From NCBI GenBank assembly GCA_943736015.1, contig OX031062.1:51076962-51140961 (forward strand): a stretch of DNA of 64,000 nt, in the 5' to 3' direction. Shown here piece by piece: positions 32,977-44,660 of this stretch. Both the position numbers and the translations under genes were made by a program. Source of the stretch: Tridacna crocea (lineage: Eukaryota; Mollusca; Bivalvia; Cardiida; Cardiidae). Each line of letters opens with the position of its first letter. The stretch's first letter is position 1. Under the pieces are notes generated by a model. The model was given only the letters and a program-made list of their open reading frames with translations, had not been told where the DNA came from and made no database searches.

Positions 32977-33076
32977 GTGACCAAATTTCATTGTTGGATT
33001 AATGTTCACTTTGTCATGTGGAAGCGCTTAGATTTTGGGCAGGTCCATAATTTTGTTTTCTGGCAGTGATATAATT

Positions 33077-33304
33077 TTAACCCTTTACAAAATGACAAAA
33101 TCTTAGACTGGTCGAAATTGAAAGCATTTTCAAACAAGAAAATAAACATAACTCAAAAATTGAAATTTGTTTCCAGCAGGGTAGAAAACAATGTGGGAAA
33201 TGGAGAAAATGCTGGTTACCAGCATTTGTCCTTTTCCCATAACGTTTTTAAAAGGATTCTATCTCAGGGTCGCAAAAACCAGGGATTGTTTCGGAAAGGT
33301 TTAA
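33077..33304. mobile_element. family A TTAA MITE
   Basis: 228 bp. TTAACCCTTTACAAAATGAC to GTTTCGGAAAGGTTTAA. The right arm lacks TCTC of TTTTCTCC. Confidence 0.83.
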
Positions 33305-33351
33305 GATATTGGATAGGCTGGTGACCTGCATTTTTCCCTTTTCCCACTATT

Positions 33352-33578
33352 TTAACCTTTTATCACACAATGACGACTTTTAACGACACTGAGGAAGCAG
33401 CCTTTTGAAAATATTGTAAGAAAAGGAGACAATGCTGGTAATCAACATTTCTCCTTTTCCTATAAAATTTTCTTCTGTATCAAAGCAAAATTGCTCCATT
33501 TAAGCCACTTTGAAATTGTCGTCTGCAAATTCTTTCAGTTTGGATTGGTATAAAATTTTCCATATGGTAACAAGTTAA
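33352..33578. mobile_element. family A TTAA MITE
   Basis: 227 bp, TTAACCTTTTATCACAC to ATGGTAACAAGTTAA. The centre is GGTAATCAACATTT, partly asymmetrical. Confidence 0.78.
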
Positions 33579-34067
33579 AAAGTTTTCTTCCTGAAGCTTC
33601 TTTCTTAGAGGATTATCGAGTAAAGGGTCTTTTTTTTATTTTATTTTTTTCATGATCATCAGGAAACTGGAAATAAAGAAAACATGCAATTAAAAAAAGT
33701 GTTATTTATTTTCCAAAATGACATAATTCAGCATAAAATAACTTGATCATACATTCAAACAACTTACAAAAATTTGTCTTCACTTGTTCTTTATATTTTA
33801 TCACATAACTTCCCCCTCCCCCTCCCATCTGTTACCACGCCGCAAAAATTTAGACCTATCCAAATAAAAAGCATTTGTAGATGATCATTTCAATATGTGG
33901 CTAAAAAGGAATATTTAGAAGTTTTATCAATCGGGACAGAAACATTTTGAGAAAGGTAGGCGATGACCATTGAACAAAATTTTGTTCCTATCAGACCAGG
34001 ATCGGGATAAATAGAAATTTAGATTTTAAAGTGTTAAAATTTCCCAAAACATATAAAACAAGAGGGC
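33579..34067. other. no gene; MITE remnant
   Basis: A decayed family A left half lies at 33829-33960 (TTACCACGCCGCAAAAATTTAG). The rest is unassigned AT-rich DNA. Confidence 0.4.
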
Positions 34068-36027
34068 CATGGTCCTGGAACACTCACCTTAGACTAAAGC
34101 TTATGAGTGAAATTCAGTTCTTTGAACAACTTTGGTAAAACTTCACCCATGGAACATCCCTGCCAAGTTTCATCAAGATTGGCCCCGTGGGTTAGGAGAA
34201 GATGTTTTAAGAAATTGTTGACAGATGACGGACGAGCAACATAGGGCAATCAAATATCAAAGCTCTACACCTTCCAGTTTCAAAGAAGAATTTTAAATTT
34301 TCCTTTTTTTGTCATATATTCGAACTTGTGGTCCCATGGGCTGGGTCAGTTTTGACCAAAGCAGCATTCTTGGGAGAAACTTGGTAGAGGTCCACTCAAA
34401 GATGCTACATACCACAAATCAAAGCTCTACACCTTCCCCTTTAAGAGAAAAAGACATTTAAAATTTTCCTTATTTGTTCCTGTGTTCGAAACTGTGACCT
34501 CCGAGGCAGGGCCAGTTTTGACGCCAGGGACATCATATGACCAAACTTTGTAGAGGTCCACTAGAAGATTCTGCATACCAAATATCAAAGCTCTGCACCT
34601 TCAAGTTTCAGGGAAAAGATTTTTAAAGTTCTACTTCTTTGTTGCTATGTTCGAACCTATGACCCCACCCACCCGGGACAGGGCCAGTTTTGACCCCAAT
34701 GGCATAATATGAACAAACTTGGTTGAGATCCACTAGAAATATCGTAGCTCTATGCCTTCTAGTATTAGAGAAGAATTTCAAAATTTTCATTGTTCTTAAG
34801 TTTGGACTTGTGACCCCGGGGCGGGGACAGTTTTCACCCCACGGGCATGATTTAAACGAACTTGGTAGAGGTCCTCTAGGAGAGGCCACATATCAAATAT
34901 CAAAGCTCTAAGCCATCTAGTTTCAGAGGAGAAGAATTTTAAAGTTTTCCTTCTTGTTCCTATGTTCAAACTAGTGACCCCCGGGGTGGGGCCAGTTTTG
35001 ACCCCAGGGCATCATTTGAACAAACTAGGGAGAGGCCCAATAGGAATGATCCCCGGGGTGGGGCCAGTTTTGACCCCAGGGCATCATTAGAACAAACTAG
35101 GTAGAGGTCAACTAGGAGATGCCAAATACCAAATATCAAAAGCTCTATGCTTTTTAGTTTCTGAGGGAAAGAATTTTAAATGTTTCCTTCTTTGTTCTTA
35201 TGCTAAAAAATGTGACCCCCAAGGTGGGGCCAGTTTTGACCCCAGGGGCATAATCTGAACAAACTTGGCAGAGGTCCACTAGGAGATGCCACATACCAAA
35301 TATCAAAGCTCTACGCCTTCAAGTTTCAGAGGAGAAGATTTCTAAAGTTTTCCTTCATTGTTCCCATGCTGAAACTTGTGACCCCAGGGGTTGGGCCAGT
35401 TTTAACCCCAGGGGCATAATTTGAAAAAACTTGGTAGAGGTCGTTTAGGAGATGCTACATACCAAATATCGAAGCCTTCAAGTTTCAGAGGAGAAGATGT
35501 TTAAAGTTTCCTTCTTTGTTCCTATGCTCAAACTTGTGGTCCCCGGAGCGGGGCCAGTTTTGACCCCAGGGGCATAATTTGAACAAACTTGGTAGAGGTC
35601 CACTAGGAGATGCCATATACCAAATATCAAAGCTCTACGCCTTCAAGTTTCAGAGGAAAAGATTTTTTAAGTTTTCCTTCTTTGTTCCTATGCTCAAACT
35701 TGTTATCCCCCGAGGTGGGGCCAGTTTTCACCCTAGGGACATAATTTGAACGAACCTGGTAGAAGTCCATTACGAAATGCTACATACCAAATATCAAAGC
35801 TCTACGCCTTCTAGTTTCAGAGGAGAAGAATTTCAAAGATATCATTTTTTTTGTTGCCATGGCAACCAGAGTTATGGGTGGAATTAAATCCTTTGAACAA
35901 TTTTGGTTGAACTTCACCAAAGGAACTTTCCTGCCAAGTTTCATGAAGATTGGCCAAGTGGTTTAGGAGAAGGAGATGTTTAAAGAAATTGTTAGCTCAC
36001 CTTTAGCACTTTGTGCTAAGGTGAGAT
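34068..36027 (-). mobile_element. family H2 element, hairpin end right
   Basis: Starts AACAAGAGGGCCATGG, followed by ~9-10 H2 cores (ACCAAATATCAAAGCTCT, CCAGTTTTGACCCC) and TTGCCATGGCAACC. It ends with the hairpin AGCTCACCTTTAGCAC-TTT-GTGCTAAGGTGAG. The GACGG microsatellite normally before the hairpin is missing here (AAATTGTTAGCTCACC). Confidence 0.83.
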
Positions 36028-36214
36028 AAAAATGGGGAAAAATAATAAAAAAAAAAAAACGGAAAAAAAGTGACAAAAAGTTCCATCCTGGGGTCAAACG
36101 GTTCTGTGTCGAGGCAGGCAGACAGACAGAAGGGTGAGCGAAAAAATATAAAGCAAGTTGAGGTAGTGTGGAAGGAGGAAAAAAAACTACTTTTAAGATG
36201 TTCAAGGTGAGCCA

Positions 36215-36493
36215 CATAATTATCATCCTCGGATACCCTGGGGGTCTCCCTATTTGCTACGCTACATCGACCCCTGGGACAATTGACTAATAAAACTTTG
36301 AATCAGCCGCCGAAAATCGATACGAAACGTCATAGCGTACAGTACACTCGCCCATCACAAAATGATGATGGAACCAATGAAAAGCCAGCATTCGGCCAGC
36401 GGTAAAGTGAGGGAAATTCAATTAATTGTCCCAGGGGTCTATGTAGCGTAGCAAATAGGGAGACCACGGGGTATCCGAGGATGCATAATTATT
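36215..36493. mobile_element. ~280-bp MITE with ~70-bp TIRs
   Basis: ATCCTCGGATACCC, CTCCCTATTTGCTACGCTAC and CCCCTGGGACAATT are mirrored at the right. Both ends are flanked by ATAATTAT, which may be an 8-bp TSD or part of the TIR. No coding capacity. Confidence 0.7.
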
Positions 36494-36655
36494 GAACATG
36501 ATTAAAACTTAGTCTTAGCTATACCTTTCTCAAATCAAACAACTCAATACTGTAATGCTGTTACCGAGAGACTTTAGAACTCAAAAGAAAGGGCGGGCCC
36601 AGAGACACAAGTAAAGGGTATACGTGTATATCAGAACGTCAGAACAGTGAATACA

Positions 36656-36871
36656 TTAACCCTTTCCCAAACAATCCCTGGTTTTTACGGGTCTGGAAAA
36701 GTAGCCTTTTGAAAACATTGTGGGAAAGGAGAAAATGCTGGTAACCAGCATTTTCTCCTTTTCCCACAATGTTTTCTATCCTATCATAAACAGAAATCAT
36801 CTTTTCAGCAAGAGTTGAATTGTCGTCTGCAAATGCTTTCAATTTGGTCTAGTCCAAAAGTTTGTCGTTAA
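36656..36871. mobile_element. family A MITE, right tip shortened
   Basis: TTAACCCTTTCCCAAAC left. The right side ends GTTTGTCGTTAATG, lacking the usual GGTAAAGGG before TTAA. It precedes the probable exon at 36936. Confidence 0.78.
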
Positions 36872-36935
36872 TGAAGATTTGAATTTAGACTTTTATCTGT
36901 TCTTTCCTTATCTATTACTAATACTGTTCTTTTAG

Positions 36936-37180
36936 CTCTTGCCAACAAATTATTTTCCCCCAAACCGTTGTTTTCTGCATCTGATTTATGTCAAACGGAA
37001 TGCCCACGTCTTCCTTTTAAGCTTATCTACTGTCGTTCCTGGCAGCCGGGAGTTGTTCGACCCTTCCTCTTGTCAAGACTCTATATCTGTCTACGCCTTC
37101 ATCCGCTGTATTGTTTTCCTGCACATGTTTCTCTATGTAAACCTGAAAGGAACTTGGCACGATTAACTTCATGCGTCTAA
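36936..37180 (+). CDS. probable last exon of an unidentified Cys-containing protein
   Basis: A good branch/acceptor context (TATTACTAATACTGTTCTTTTAG) opens the exon at 36936. The frame starting at 36938 runs 80 codons to TAA at 37178, and AATAAA follows at 37191. It reads LANKLFSPKPLFSAS, then LCQTECPRLPF, YCRSWQPGVV and ends RLTSCV. It would enter in phase 1, like the galaxin-like exons. A second frame (starting LPTNYFPPN, stop at 37166) is also open, so frame choice is uncertain. I recognise no family, and no upstream exon is visible. Confidence 0.4.
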
Positions 37181-37190
37181 TTTTACTGCT

Positions 37191-37196
37191 AATAAA
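37191..37196 (+). terminator. poly(A) signal AATAAA
   Basis: AATAAA 11 bp after the stop of the probable exon at 36936-37180. The short spacing is unusual but possible. Confidence 0.4.
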
Positions 37197-37343
37197 TCAA
37201 ATTTTAGGGTTCTATCAACGTTAATGCTTTAATAGGTCTTTTTCTTTTGCCAAAATCAAAATAAGGCATATCTCAAAGAACTGCTTATTTTTCAACCTCA
37301 TCTGGCAAAAGAAAACAGTCTCTGGCAAAAGAAAACAGTATCT

Positions 37344-37558
37344 GGCCGGTGTAATGCAGAGAAATGACCCCCATCACAAAATGACCTACGGTCATTTCTC
37401 GACGTAGAGTAATGACCCATGGGTCATTTCTCTACGTCGAGAAATGATCCCCGGGTCATTTCTCGACGTAGAATAATGACCCGGGTCATTCCTCTACGTC
37501 GAGAAATGACCCGGGGGTCATTCTGTAATGAGGGTCATTTTTCTGCATTACACCGGCC
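37344..37558. mobile_element. 215-bp element built of nested palindromes
   Basis: Outer arms GGCCGGTGTAATGCAGAG and TTCTGCATTACACCGGCC. The interior repeats TCATTTCTC-GACGTAGA and AATGACCC-GGGTCATT several times in alternating orientation, so each block is itself a palindrome. TCT on both sides may be a TSD. Two copies of a 20-bp repeat (TCTGGCAAAAGAAAACAGT) precede it. Confidence 0.7.
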
Positions 37559-37889
37559 TCTCTAGCAGCAAAACGAAATTATACTTGCACTTTTCAGCAA
37601 TTCTAATTGATGATGTGATCCATTTATTCTCGTATTACAAATCAAGCTCAAAGCAATGAACTGCTCTGGCCCTCGGACAAGTTAGAATTGAACATTTGCA
37701 CAATTCATTGAAATCGATTGCAAAACCATTGACGGTAGGTATGTACACCCCAGCGTTGGTCTAGCATATGAAATCAAAGCGCTGACGCATTAAAGGCAGC
37801 GGGTTTGTGCCAGTTACAGATCTTATAATTTTCTTTGCACAGGTTTCACTTATACTTGACTTAAAAAAAGTGACAAGGGACCTTGATTG

Positions 37890-37960
37890 ATCTGCAAAAA
37901 GTATAGACTTAGATCAGCCTGTGCAGTATATATAGGCTGACCAGGGCTGAAACTTTTCGT
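37890..37960. mobile_element. family D-like fragment
   Basis: TTAGATCAGCCTGTGCAG and TATAGGCTGACCAG form short arms. This is the GATCAGCCTG version of the motif seen at 60648 and 63136. Confidence 0.4.
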
Positions 37961-38222
37961 CGCCATTGGTCAATTTTTTGTACATCGGAAGATCGGTCTA
38001 CCAAACAACGAAGCAGGTTGTTAGAAAAAGAAGCTATCATGGATCAATAATTATTTATGTCTTACTTGGAATAATCCATGCACAAGGATGCAAGAAGCCC
38101 CCTTTTGCCAAAGCACAGTTCATTTAAACAAAGATATTTAATACATTTTAATATAAAATTGGTAAGACATAGCACAAAACTACCGCTGGGTAGCTTTTCC
38201 AAACCTTAAATTCAAGTTATTA

Positions 38223-38430
38223 AACAAGAATGTGGTGGGGCCAGTTTTGACCCTAGGAATTAAATTCTTTGACCAATTTGGTAGAGCTTCACCCAAGGAA
38301 CATTCCTGCTAAGTTTCATGAAGATTGGACCTGTGGTTTAGGCGAATATGTTTAAAGAAATTGTTGACGGACGCCGGACATAGGGCGATCACAATAGCTC
38401 ACCTTTAGCACTTTGTGCTATGGTGAGCTA
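38223..38430 (-). mobile_element. family H2 element, terminal modules only
   Basis: AACAAGAATGTGGTGGGGCC joins directly to the terminal unit (GAATTAAATTCTTTGAC, GACGGACGCCGGACATAGG) and hairpin. The core array has been lost, as expected from recombination between cores. Confidence 0.75.
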
Positions 38431-38912
38431 AAAACTTACAAAAAACAAAGCCATAAAATAAGAAAGTCAGCTTTTATTGTTCATTGATTTTAGAAAAAAC
38501 ATACAAAATTATTTAGGACTGTCACAAAGCAGACTCGTACACCATCAAGTACCTTTGCATAAAATTGTTAAGACACAGCACAAGACTACCGCTGTGTAGC
38601 TTTTCCAAACCTTAAATTCAAGTTAATAAAAAACTTATAAAAACAAAAAGAAGACCTTAAAATAGGAAAACCAGCTTTTATTTTTCAATGATTCAGAAAA
38701 AACATACAAAATTATTTAGGGCTGTCACAAAGCAGACTCATTCACCATCAAATGCTTTGGCACTGAAGCAACACAACTTTCATACTAAGGTCTCAAAAGA
38801 CCTTGACCTTTCACCCATGTGACCCAAAGACAGTGGTTCACCTATTTGGACCAAAGGCAAACTTGTTTAAATTTTAAGTTCCAAGGTAAAGTGCTTTTGA
38901 GTTGAACAGAGA
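38431..38912. repeat. linker with ~205-bp tandem repeat
   Basis: CAGCTTTTATT, AAAACATACAAAATTATTTA and CACAAAGCAGACTC occur at ~38470 and again at ~38675. The end of a third unit precedes 38223. It contains the intact site CTTATAAAAACAAAAAG, empty of the H1 element found in copy 2. Confidence 0.7.
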
Positions 38913-41346
38913 AACAAACAAAGGGGACATTGGCCCTGGAACCCTCACCTTAGACTATAGCTTATGGGTGAATTTCAATTCTTTGAGCAACTTTGGTAAA
39001 GCTTCACCCAAGGAACACCCCTGCCAAGTTTCAACAAGATTGGCCCAATGGGTTAGGAGAAGAATATGTTTAAAGAAATTGTTGACGGGCGACAGACGCC
39101 GGACATAGGGCAATCAAATATCAAACCTCTACACCTTCCAGTTTCAAAGAAGAATTCTAAATTTTCCTACTTTGTCCTTTGTTCGAACTTATGGTCCCCG
39201 GGACTGGGTCAGTTTTAACCAAAGCAGCATTCTTGGAACAAACTTGGTAGAGGTCCACTCAAAGATGCTACATACCAAATATCAAAGCTCCACATCTTCC
39301 CGTTTAAGAGAAAAAGAAATTTAAAATGTTCATTCTTTGTTCCTATGTTCCATCCTGTGACCTCCGGGGTATTGCCAATTTTGACGCCAGAGACACCATA
39401 TGACCAAACTTGGTAGAGGTCCACTAGAAGATTCTGCATACCAAATATCAAAGCTCTGCACCTTCAAGTTTCAGAGAAGATTTCTAAAAGTTTCCTTCTT
39501 TATTGCTATGTCCCAACCTGTGACCCCCCGGAGCAGGTCCAGTTTTGACCCCAAGGGCATAATATGAACAAACATGGTGGAGGTCCACTAGGAGATGCCA
39601 CATACCAAATATCAAAGCTCTTCGCCTTCAAATTTTAGAGGAGAAGATTTTTTAAAATTTTCTTTCTTTGTTCCTATGTTCGAACTTATGACCCCCGTGG
39701 CGGGGCCAGTTTTGGCCCTACGGGCATGATTTAAGCAAACTTGGTAGATGTTTACTAGGAGATGCCACATACCAAATATCAAAGCTCTATCCATCTGGTT
39801 TCAGAGGAGAAGAACTTTAAAGTTTTCCTTCTTTGTTCCTATGCTCAAACTAGTGACCACCGGGTCGGGGCTAGTTTTGACCCCAGGGACATCATTGAAA
39901 TAAACTTGGTAGAGGTCCACTAGGAGATGCAACATACCAAATATCAAAGTTTTACACTTTCTAGTTTCTGAGGAAAAGAATTTTAAAGTTTTCCTTCTTT
40001 GTTCCTATGCTCAAATTTGTGACCTCCGGGGTGGGGTCAATTTTTACCCCAGGGACATAATTTGAACAAACTTTGTAGAGATCTACTAGGAGATGCCACA
40101 TTCAAAATATCTAAGCTCTACGCCTTCAAGTTTCAGAGGAGAAGATTTTTAAAGTTTTCCTTCTTTGTTCCTCTGCTCAAACTTGTGACCCCCCTGTCGG
40201 GGCCAGTTTTGATCCCAGAGGCATAATTTGAACAAACTTGGTAGCGATCTACTAGGAGATGCTACATACCAAATATCAAAGCTCTACGCCTTGAAGTTTC
40301 AGAGGAGAAGATTTTTAAAGTTTTCCTTCTTTGTTCCTATGCTCAAACTCGTTATCCCCGGGGGCGGGGGCCAGTTTTGACCCCATGGGTATAATTTGAA
40401 TAAATGTGGTAGAGGTCCATAAGGAGATGCTACATACCAAATATCAAAGCTCTACGCTTTCTAGTTTATGAGGAAAGGAATTTTAAAGTTTTCCTTCTTT
40501 GTTCTTATGCTCCAATTTGTGACCCCCGGGGTGGGGCCAGTATTGACCCCAGGGACATAGTTTGAACAAACTTGTTAAAGGTCCACTAGGAGATGGCACG
40601 TACCAAATATCAAAGCTCTTCGCCTTTAAGTTTCAGAGGAGAAGATTTTTAAAGTTTTCCTTCTTTGTTCCTATGCTCAAACTTGTGACGCCCCCTGTCG
40701 GGGCCAGTTGGGGCCAGGGGCATAATTTGAACAAACTTGGTAGAGGACCACTAGGAGATGCCACATACTAAATATCAAAGCGCTACGCCTCCAAATTTTA
40801 GAGGAGGAGATTTCTAAAGTTTTATTTCTTTGTTCCTATGCTCAAACTTGTGACCCCTGTGGTGGGGCCAGTTTTGACCCTAAGGATATAATATGAATAA
40901 ACTTGGAAGAGGTCCACTAGGAATATCAAAGCTCTACGCCTTCAAGTTTCAGGAGAAGATTTTTAAAGTTTTCAATCTTTCTTCCTATGCTCAAACGCGT
41001 TATCCCCCTGGGCAGGCCAGTTTTGAATAAACTTGGTAGAGGTTCATAAGGAGATGCTACATACTAAATATCAAAGCTCTACGCCTTCTATTTGCAGAGA
41101 AGAAGATTTTCAAAGATTTCGGGTTTTTTTTTCTTTGTTCATGGCAACCACAGTTATGGCTGGAATTAAATTCTTTGAACAATTTTGGAAGAGCTTCACC
41201 CAAGGAACATTCCTGCCAAGTTTCATGAAGATTGGTCCCGTGGTTTACGAGGAGAAGATGTTAAAAGAAATTGTTGACGGACGACGGACGCCGGACATAG
41301 GACGATCACAATAGCTCACCTTTAGCACTTTGTGCTAAGGTGAGCT
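38913..41346 (-). mobile_element. family H2 element, ~11 cores
   Basis: The start has changed to CAAACAAAGGGGACATTGGCC. Cores of ~165 bp vary at the CCCCGGGGTGGGGCC segment. It ends GACGGACGCCGGACATAGG and a perfect hairpin. It is paired with 46333-48764. Confidence 0.83.
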
Positions 41347-41684
41347 AAAAATAGGTCGAAATCCAGTTCATTCAGTTGCACCAAAAAAAGAATACTCTCA
41401 CCTTGCTGGAAGTAATGCAGCACGGCCCTCTGCTCTCACATAACCGTTTGCTGCTTCGTCAAACACAGAACTGATACCTTCTTTACTCAAAATTCCTAAT
41501 ACAAACATCTGTTGACTGAATAGTAGGCTGATTACCAGGTTACAAGCTGAAAGAATAAACTGATGTAACTAATGGTGTTTTACACTCATTTCATCAATAT
41601 TTCAGTCATGAAACAGCCTTAGTTTCACAGATTAGTGTGCCTCCTAAGTTCCAGCAATGAGGCTTTGGCTTATCTTGCCCAGGT

Positions 41685-42243
41685 GTAGGACAAGAGCACA
41701 CTAGGACAAAAGCCTAAGCCCATCGTGACAAAGGCCCACTAGACAAAAGCCTAATTTTAGTTATAATCATGTGTTTAATAAAAAAAAATATAAACATGAT
41801 GGGACTCTTCTATAAAGGAGTAAAAACATGAGGTGAAACGCAGAAAAATGCCGGTAAGCAGCATTTTCTCCTTCTCTCCTTCTCTCACATTGTTTTCAAA
41901 ACTCCAGCATTTTCTCTTTTTCATACAATTTTTTTTTAAAGTCTTCTTTTACATGGTTGTTATAAGTATTGGAAATATTGCAGAGAATAAAAAATTGAGT
42001 AGAAAGAAAGGCAATTTGATCATTCTGATCATGAAATTCCTTATATATTTTTTCCTTCAAAAATGATAAAAAAATGATTTTCTAAACCTTTTTATAAGCA
42101 GTGGGTTTATATCCTAGTGGGCTTATGTCCTAGTGGGCTTTTTTCCCAGTGGGCTTTTGTCCTCCCTGTCAAAATTAGCACTGGGCTTATGTCCTTGTGG
42201 GCATCTGTCCTAGTGGGCTTTTGTCCCAGTGGGTTTTTATCCG
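41685..42243. mobile_element. foldback-like element with 16-bp minisatellite arms
   Basis: The left arm (41685-41752) repeats AGGACAAAAGCC. The right arm (42100-42243) repeats the complement, GTCCTAGTGGGCTTTT and variants. The middle has two palindrome remnants (GCCGGTAAGCAGC, CTCCAGCATTTTCTC). Same arrangement at 49101-49624. Confidence 0.6.
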
Positions 42244-42375
42244 TTCCCCTTCTTGCCCAAAGGCAGTAGCCACAATACTACTACATTAACCCAGTGTCTC
42301 TCGTGAAAGTTGAACCAATGGCCCCTTGGTTCCTAATCTTATCTCTTACCAAAAGCCAAACAGGATTTGCCAAGC

Positions 42376-42604
42376 TAAACCCTTTACCAAACAATCCCTG
42401 GTTTTTACGACCCTGAGATAGAAGCCTTTTGAAAACGTTGTGGGAAAAGGAGAAAATGCTAAAAACCGGCATTTTCTCCTTTTCCGACAATGTTTTCTAC
42501 CCTGTTGGAAACAAATTTTAATTTCTGAGTTGTATTTATTTTGTCGTCTGCAAGTGCTTTCAGTTTGGACCAGTCTAAAATTCTGTTGTTAGGTACAGAG
42601 TTAA
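42376..42604. mobile_element. family A MITE
   Basis: Left CTAAACCCTTTACCAAAC, right TAGGTACAGAGTTAA. The centre reads GCTAAAAACCGGC in place of GCTGGTAACCAGC. Confidence 0.78.
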
Positions 42605-42736
42605 AGAGCCATAAATGACAATATGCACAGCATGATAAGACAGCTCTAGATTACTGGGGTATACATACATGAAATCATTTACAGGCAACACTCAAAATTC
42701 ATCTCAAATGATAGGAATACCAATTGCTAGTTCAGA

Positions 42737-44444
42737 AAACAAGGTATTGGCCTTGGAACGCTCACCTTAGTCAATAGCTTATGAGTGGAATTCAATTCTT
42801 TGAGCAACTTTGGTAAAGCTTCAACCAAGGAACATCCCTGCCAAGTTTCATCAAGATTGGCCCAGTGGGCTAGGAGAAGAAGATGTTTAAAGAAATTGTT
42901 GACGGACGACGGACGACTGGCGACGGACGACGGATGACGGACGCCGGACACAGGGCGATCGAAGTAGCTCACCTTTAGCATCTTTAGCACTTTGAAGATG
43001 TTTAAAGAAATTATTGACGGGAGACAGACGCCGGACATTGGGAAATCAAGTATCAAAGCTCTACACCTTCCAGTTTCAAAGAAGAAATTTAAATTTTCCT
43101 TCTTTGTCCTATGTTCGAATTTGTTGTCCCCGGGGCTGGGTCAGTTTCAACCAAAGCATCATCCTTTGAACAAACTTGGTAGAGGTCCACTCAAAGATGC
43201 TACATACCAAGTATCAAAGCTCTACACCTTCCCGTTTAAGAGATAAAGAAATTTAAAATATTCCTTCTTTGTTCCTATGTTCCAAACTGTTACCTCGGGG
43301 GCATGGCCAGTTTTGACGCCAGGGACATCAAATGACCAAACTTTGTAGAGGTCCACTAAAAGATTCTGCATACCAAATATCAAAGCTCAGTACCTTCAAG
43401 TTTCAGAGAAGATTTCTAAAGTTTTCCTTCTTTGTTGCCATGTTCGAACCTGTGACCCCCCCGAGGCAGGGCAAGTTCCGATCCCAAGGGCATCATATGA
43501 ACAAACTTGGAAAAGATCCACTATGAATTGCTACATGCAAAATATCATAGCTCTATACCTTCTAGTTTTAGAGAAGAATTTAAAATCTTCTTTCTTTGTT
43601 CTTATGTTCGAACTTAGGACACCCGGGGCGGGGCCAGTTTTGACCCCACGGGCATGATTTAAACAAACTTTCTAGAGGTCCACTAGAAGATGCCACATAC
43701 CAAATATCAAAGCTCTACGCCATCTAGTTTCAGAGGAGAAGATTTGCAAAGTTTTCCTTCTTTGTTCCTATGCTCATACTAGTGATCCCCGGGGTGGGGA
43801 CATAATTTGAACAAACTTAGTAGAGGTCCACTAGCAGATGCTACATACCAAATATAAAAATTCCACGCCTTCAACTTTCATCAGAAAAGATTTTTAAAGT
43901 TTTCCTTCTTTGTTCCTATGCCCCGGGGTGGGGCAATTTTTTACCCCAGGGGCATAATTTAAACAACTTGGTAGAGGATCACCAAGAGATGTCACATACT
44001 AAATATCAAAGCTCTATGCCTTCAAGTTTCAGAGGAGAAGATTTTTAAAGTTTTCCTTCTTTGTTCCTATGCTCAAACTCGTTATCCCTCGGGGCGAGGC
44101 CAGTTTTGACTCTAGGGGCATAATTTGAACAAACATGGTAAAAGTCCATTTGGAGATGCTTTATAACAAATATCTAAGCTTTACGCCTTTAAGTTTCAGA
44201 GAAAGAGATTTTCAAAATTTTCGTTTTTTTCTTTTTGTTGCCATGGCAACCAGAATTATGGGTGGAATTAAATTCTTTGACCAATTTGGTAGAGCTTCAC
44301 CCAAGGAACATTCCTGCCAAGTTTCATGAAGATTGGACCTGTGGTTTAGGAGAAGATGTTTAAAGAAATTGTTGACGGACGCCGGACGCCGGACATAGGG
44401 CGATCACAATAGCTCACCTTTAGCACTTTGTGCTAAGGTGAGCT
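42737..44444 (-). mobile_element. composite family H2 element (two termini joined)
   Basis: A first AACAAGG start with terminal unit and GACGG repeats reaches AGCTCACCTTTAGCA at ~42980. It then runs straight into a second terminal module (AAATTATTGACGGGAGAC) and ~8 cores, ending in an intact hairpin at 44444. Confidence 0.78.
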
Positions 44445-44660
44445 AAAAACTTACAAAAAAAAAATAAAAATAAAACATAGAATAAGAAAATCAGCTTTTA
44501 AATTTCACTGATTCAGAAAAAACATACAAAATTATTTAGGACTGTCACAAAGCAGACTCGTACACCATCAAGTGCCTTTGCATAAAATTGTTAAGACATA
44601 GCACAAGACTACCGCTGTGTAGCTTTTCCAAACCTTAAATTCAAGTTAATAAAAACTTAT

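Larger units (their letters stand above)
38431..44444. repeat. ~6-kb tandem duplication, copy 1
   Basis: Order: linker (~205-bp repeat twice, with ATTTAGGACTGTCACAAAGC), H2 element, minisatellite foldback, family A MITE, composite H2 element. It repeats in the same order in 44445-52552. Both breakpoints lie at hairpin ends of H2 elements. Confidence 0.8.
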
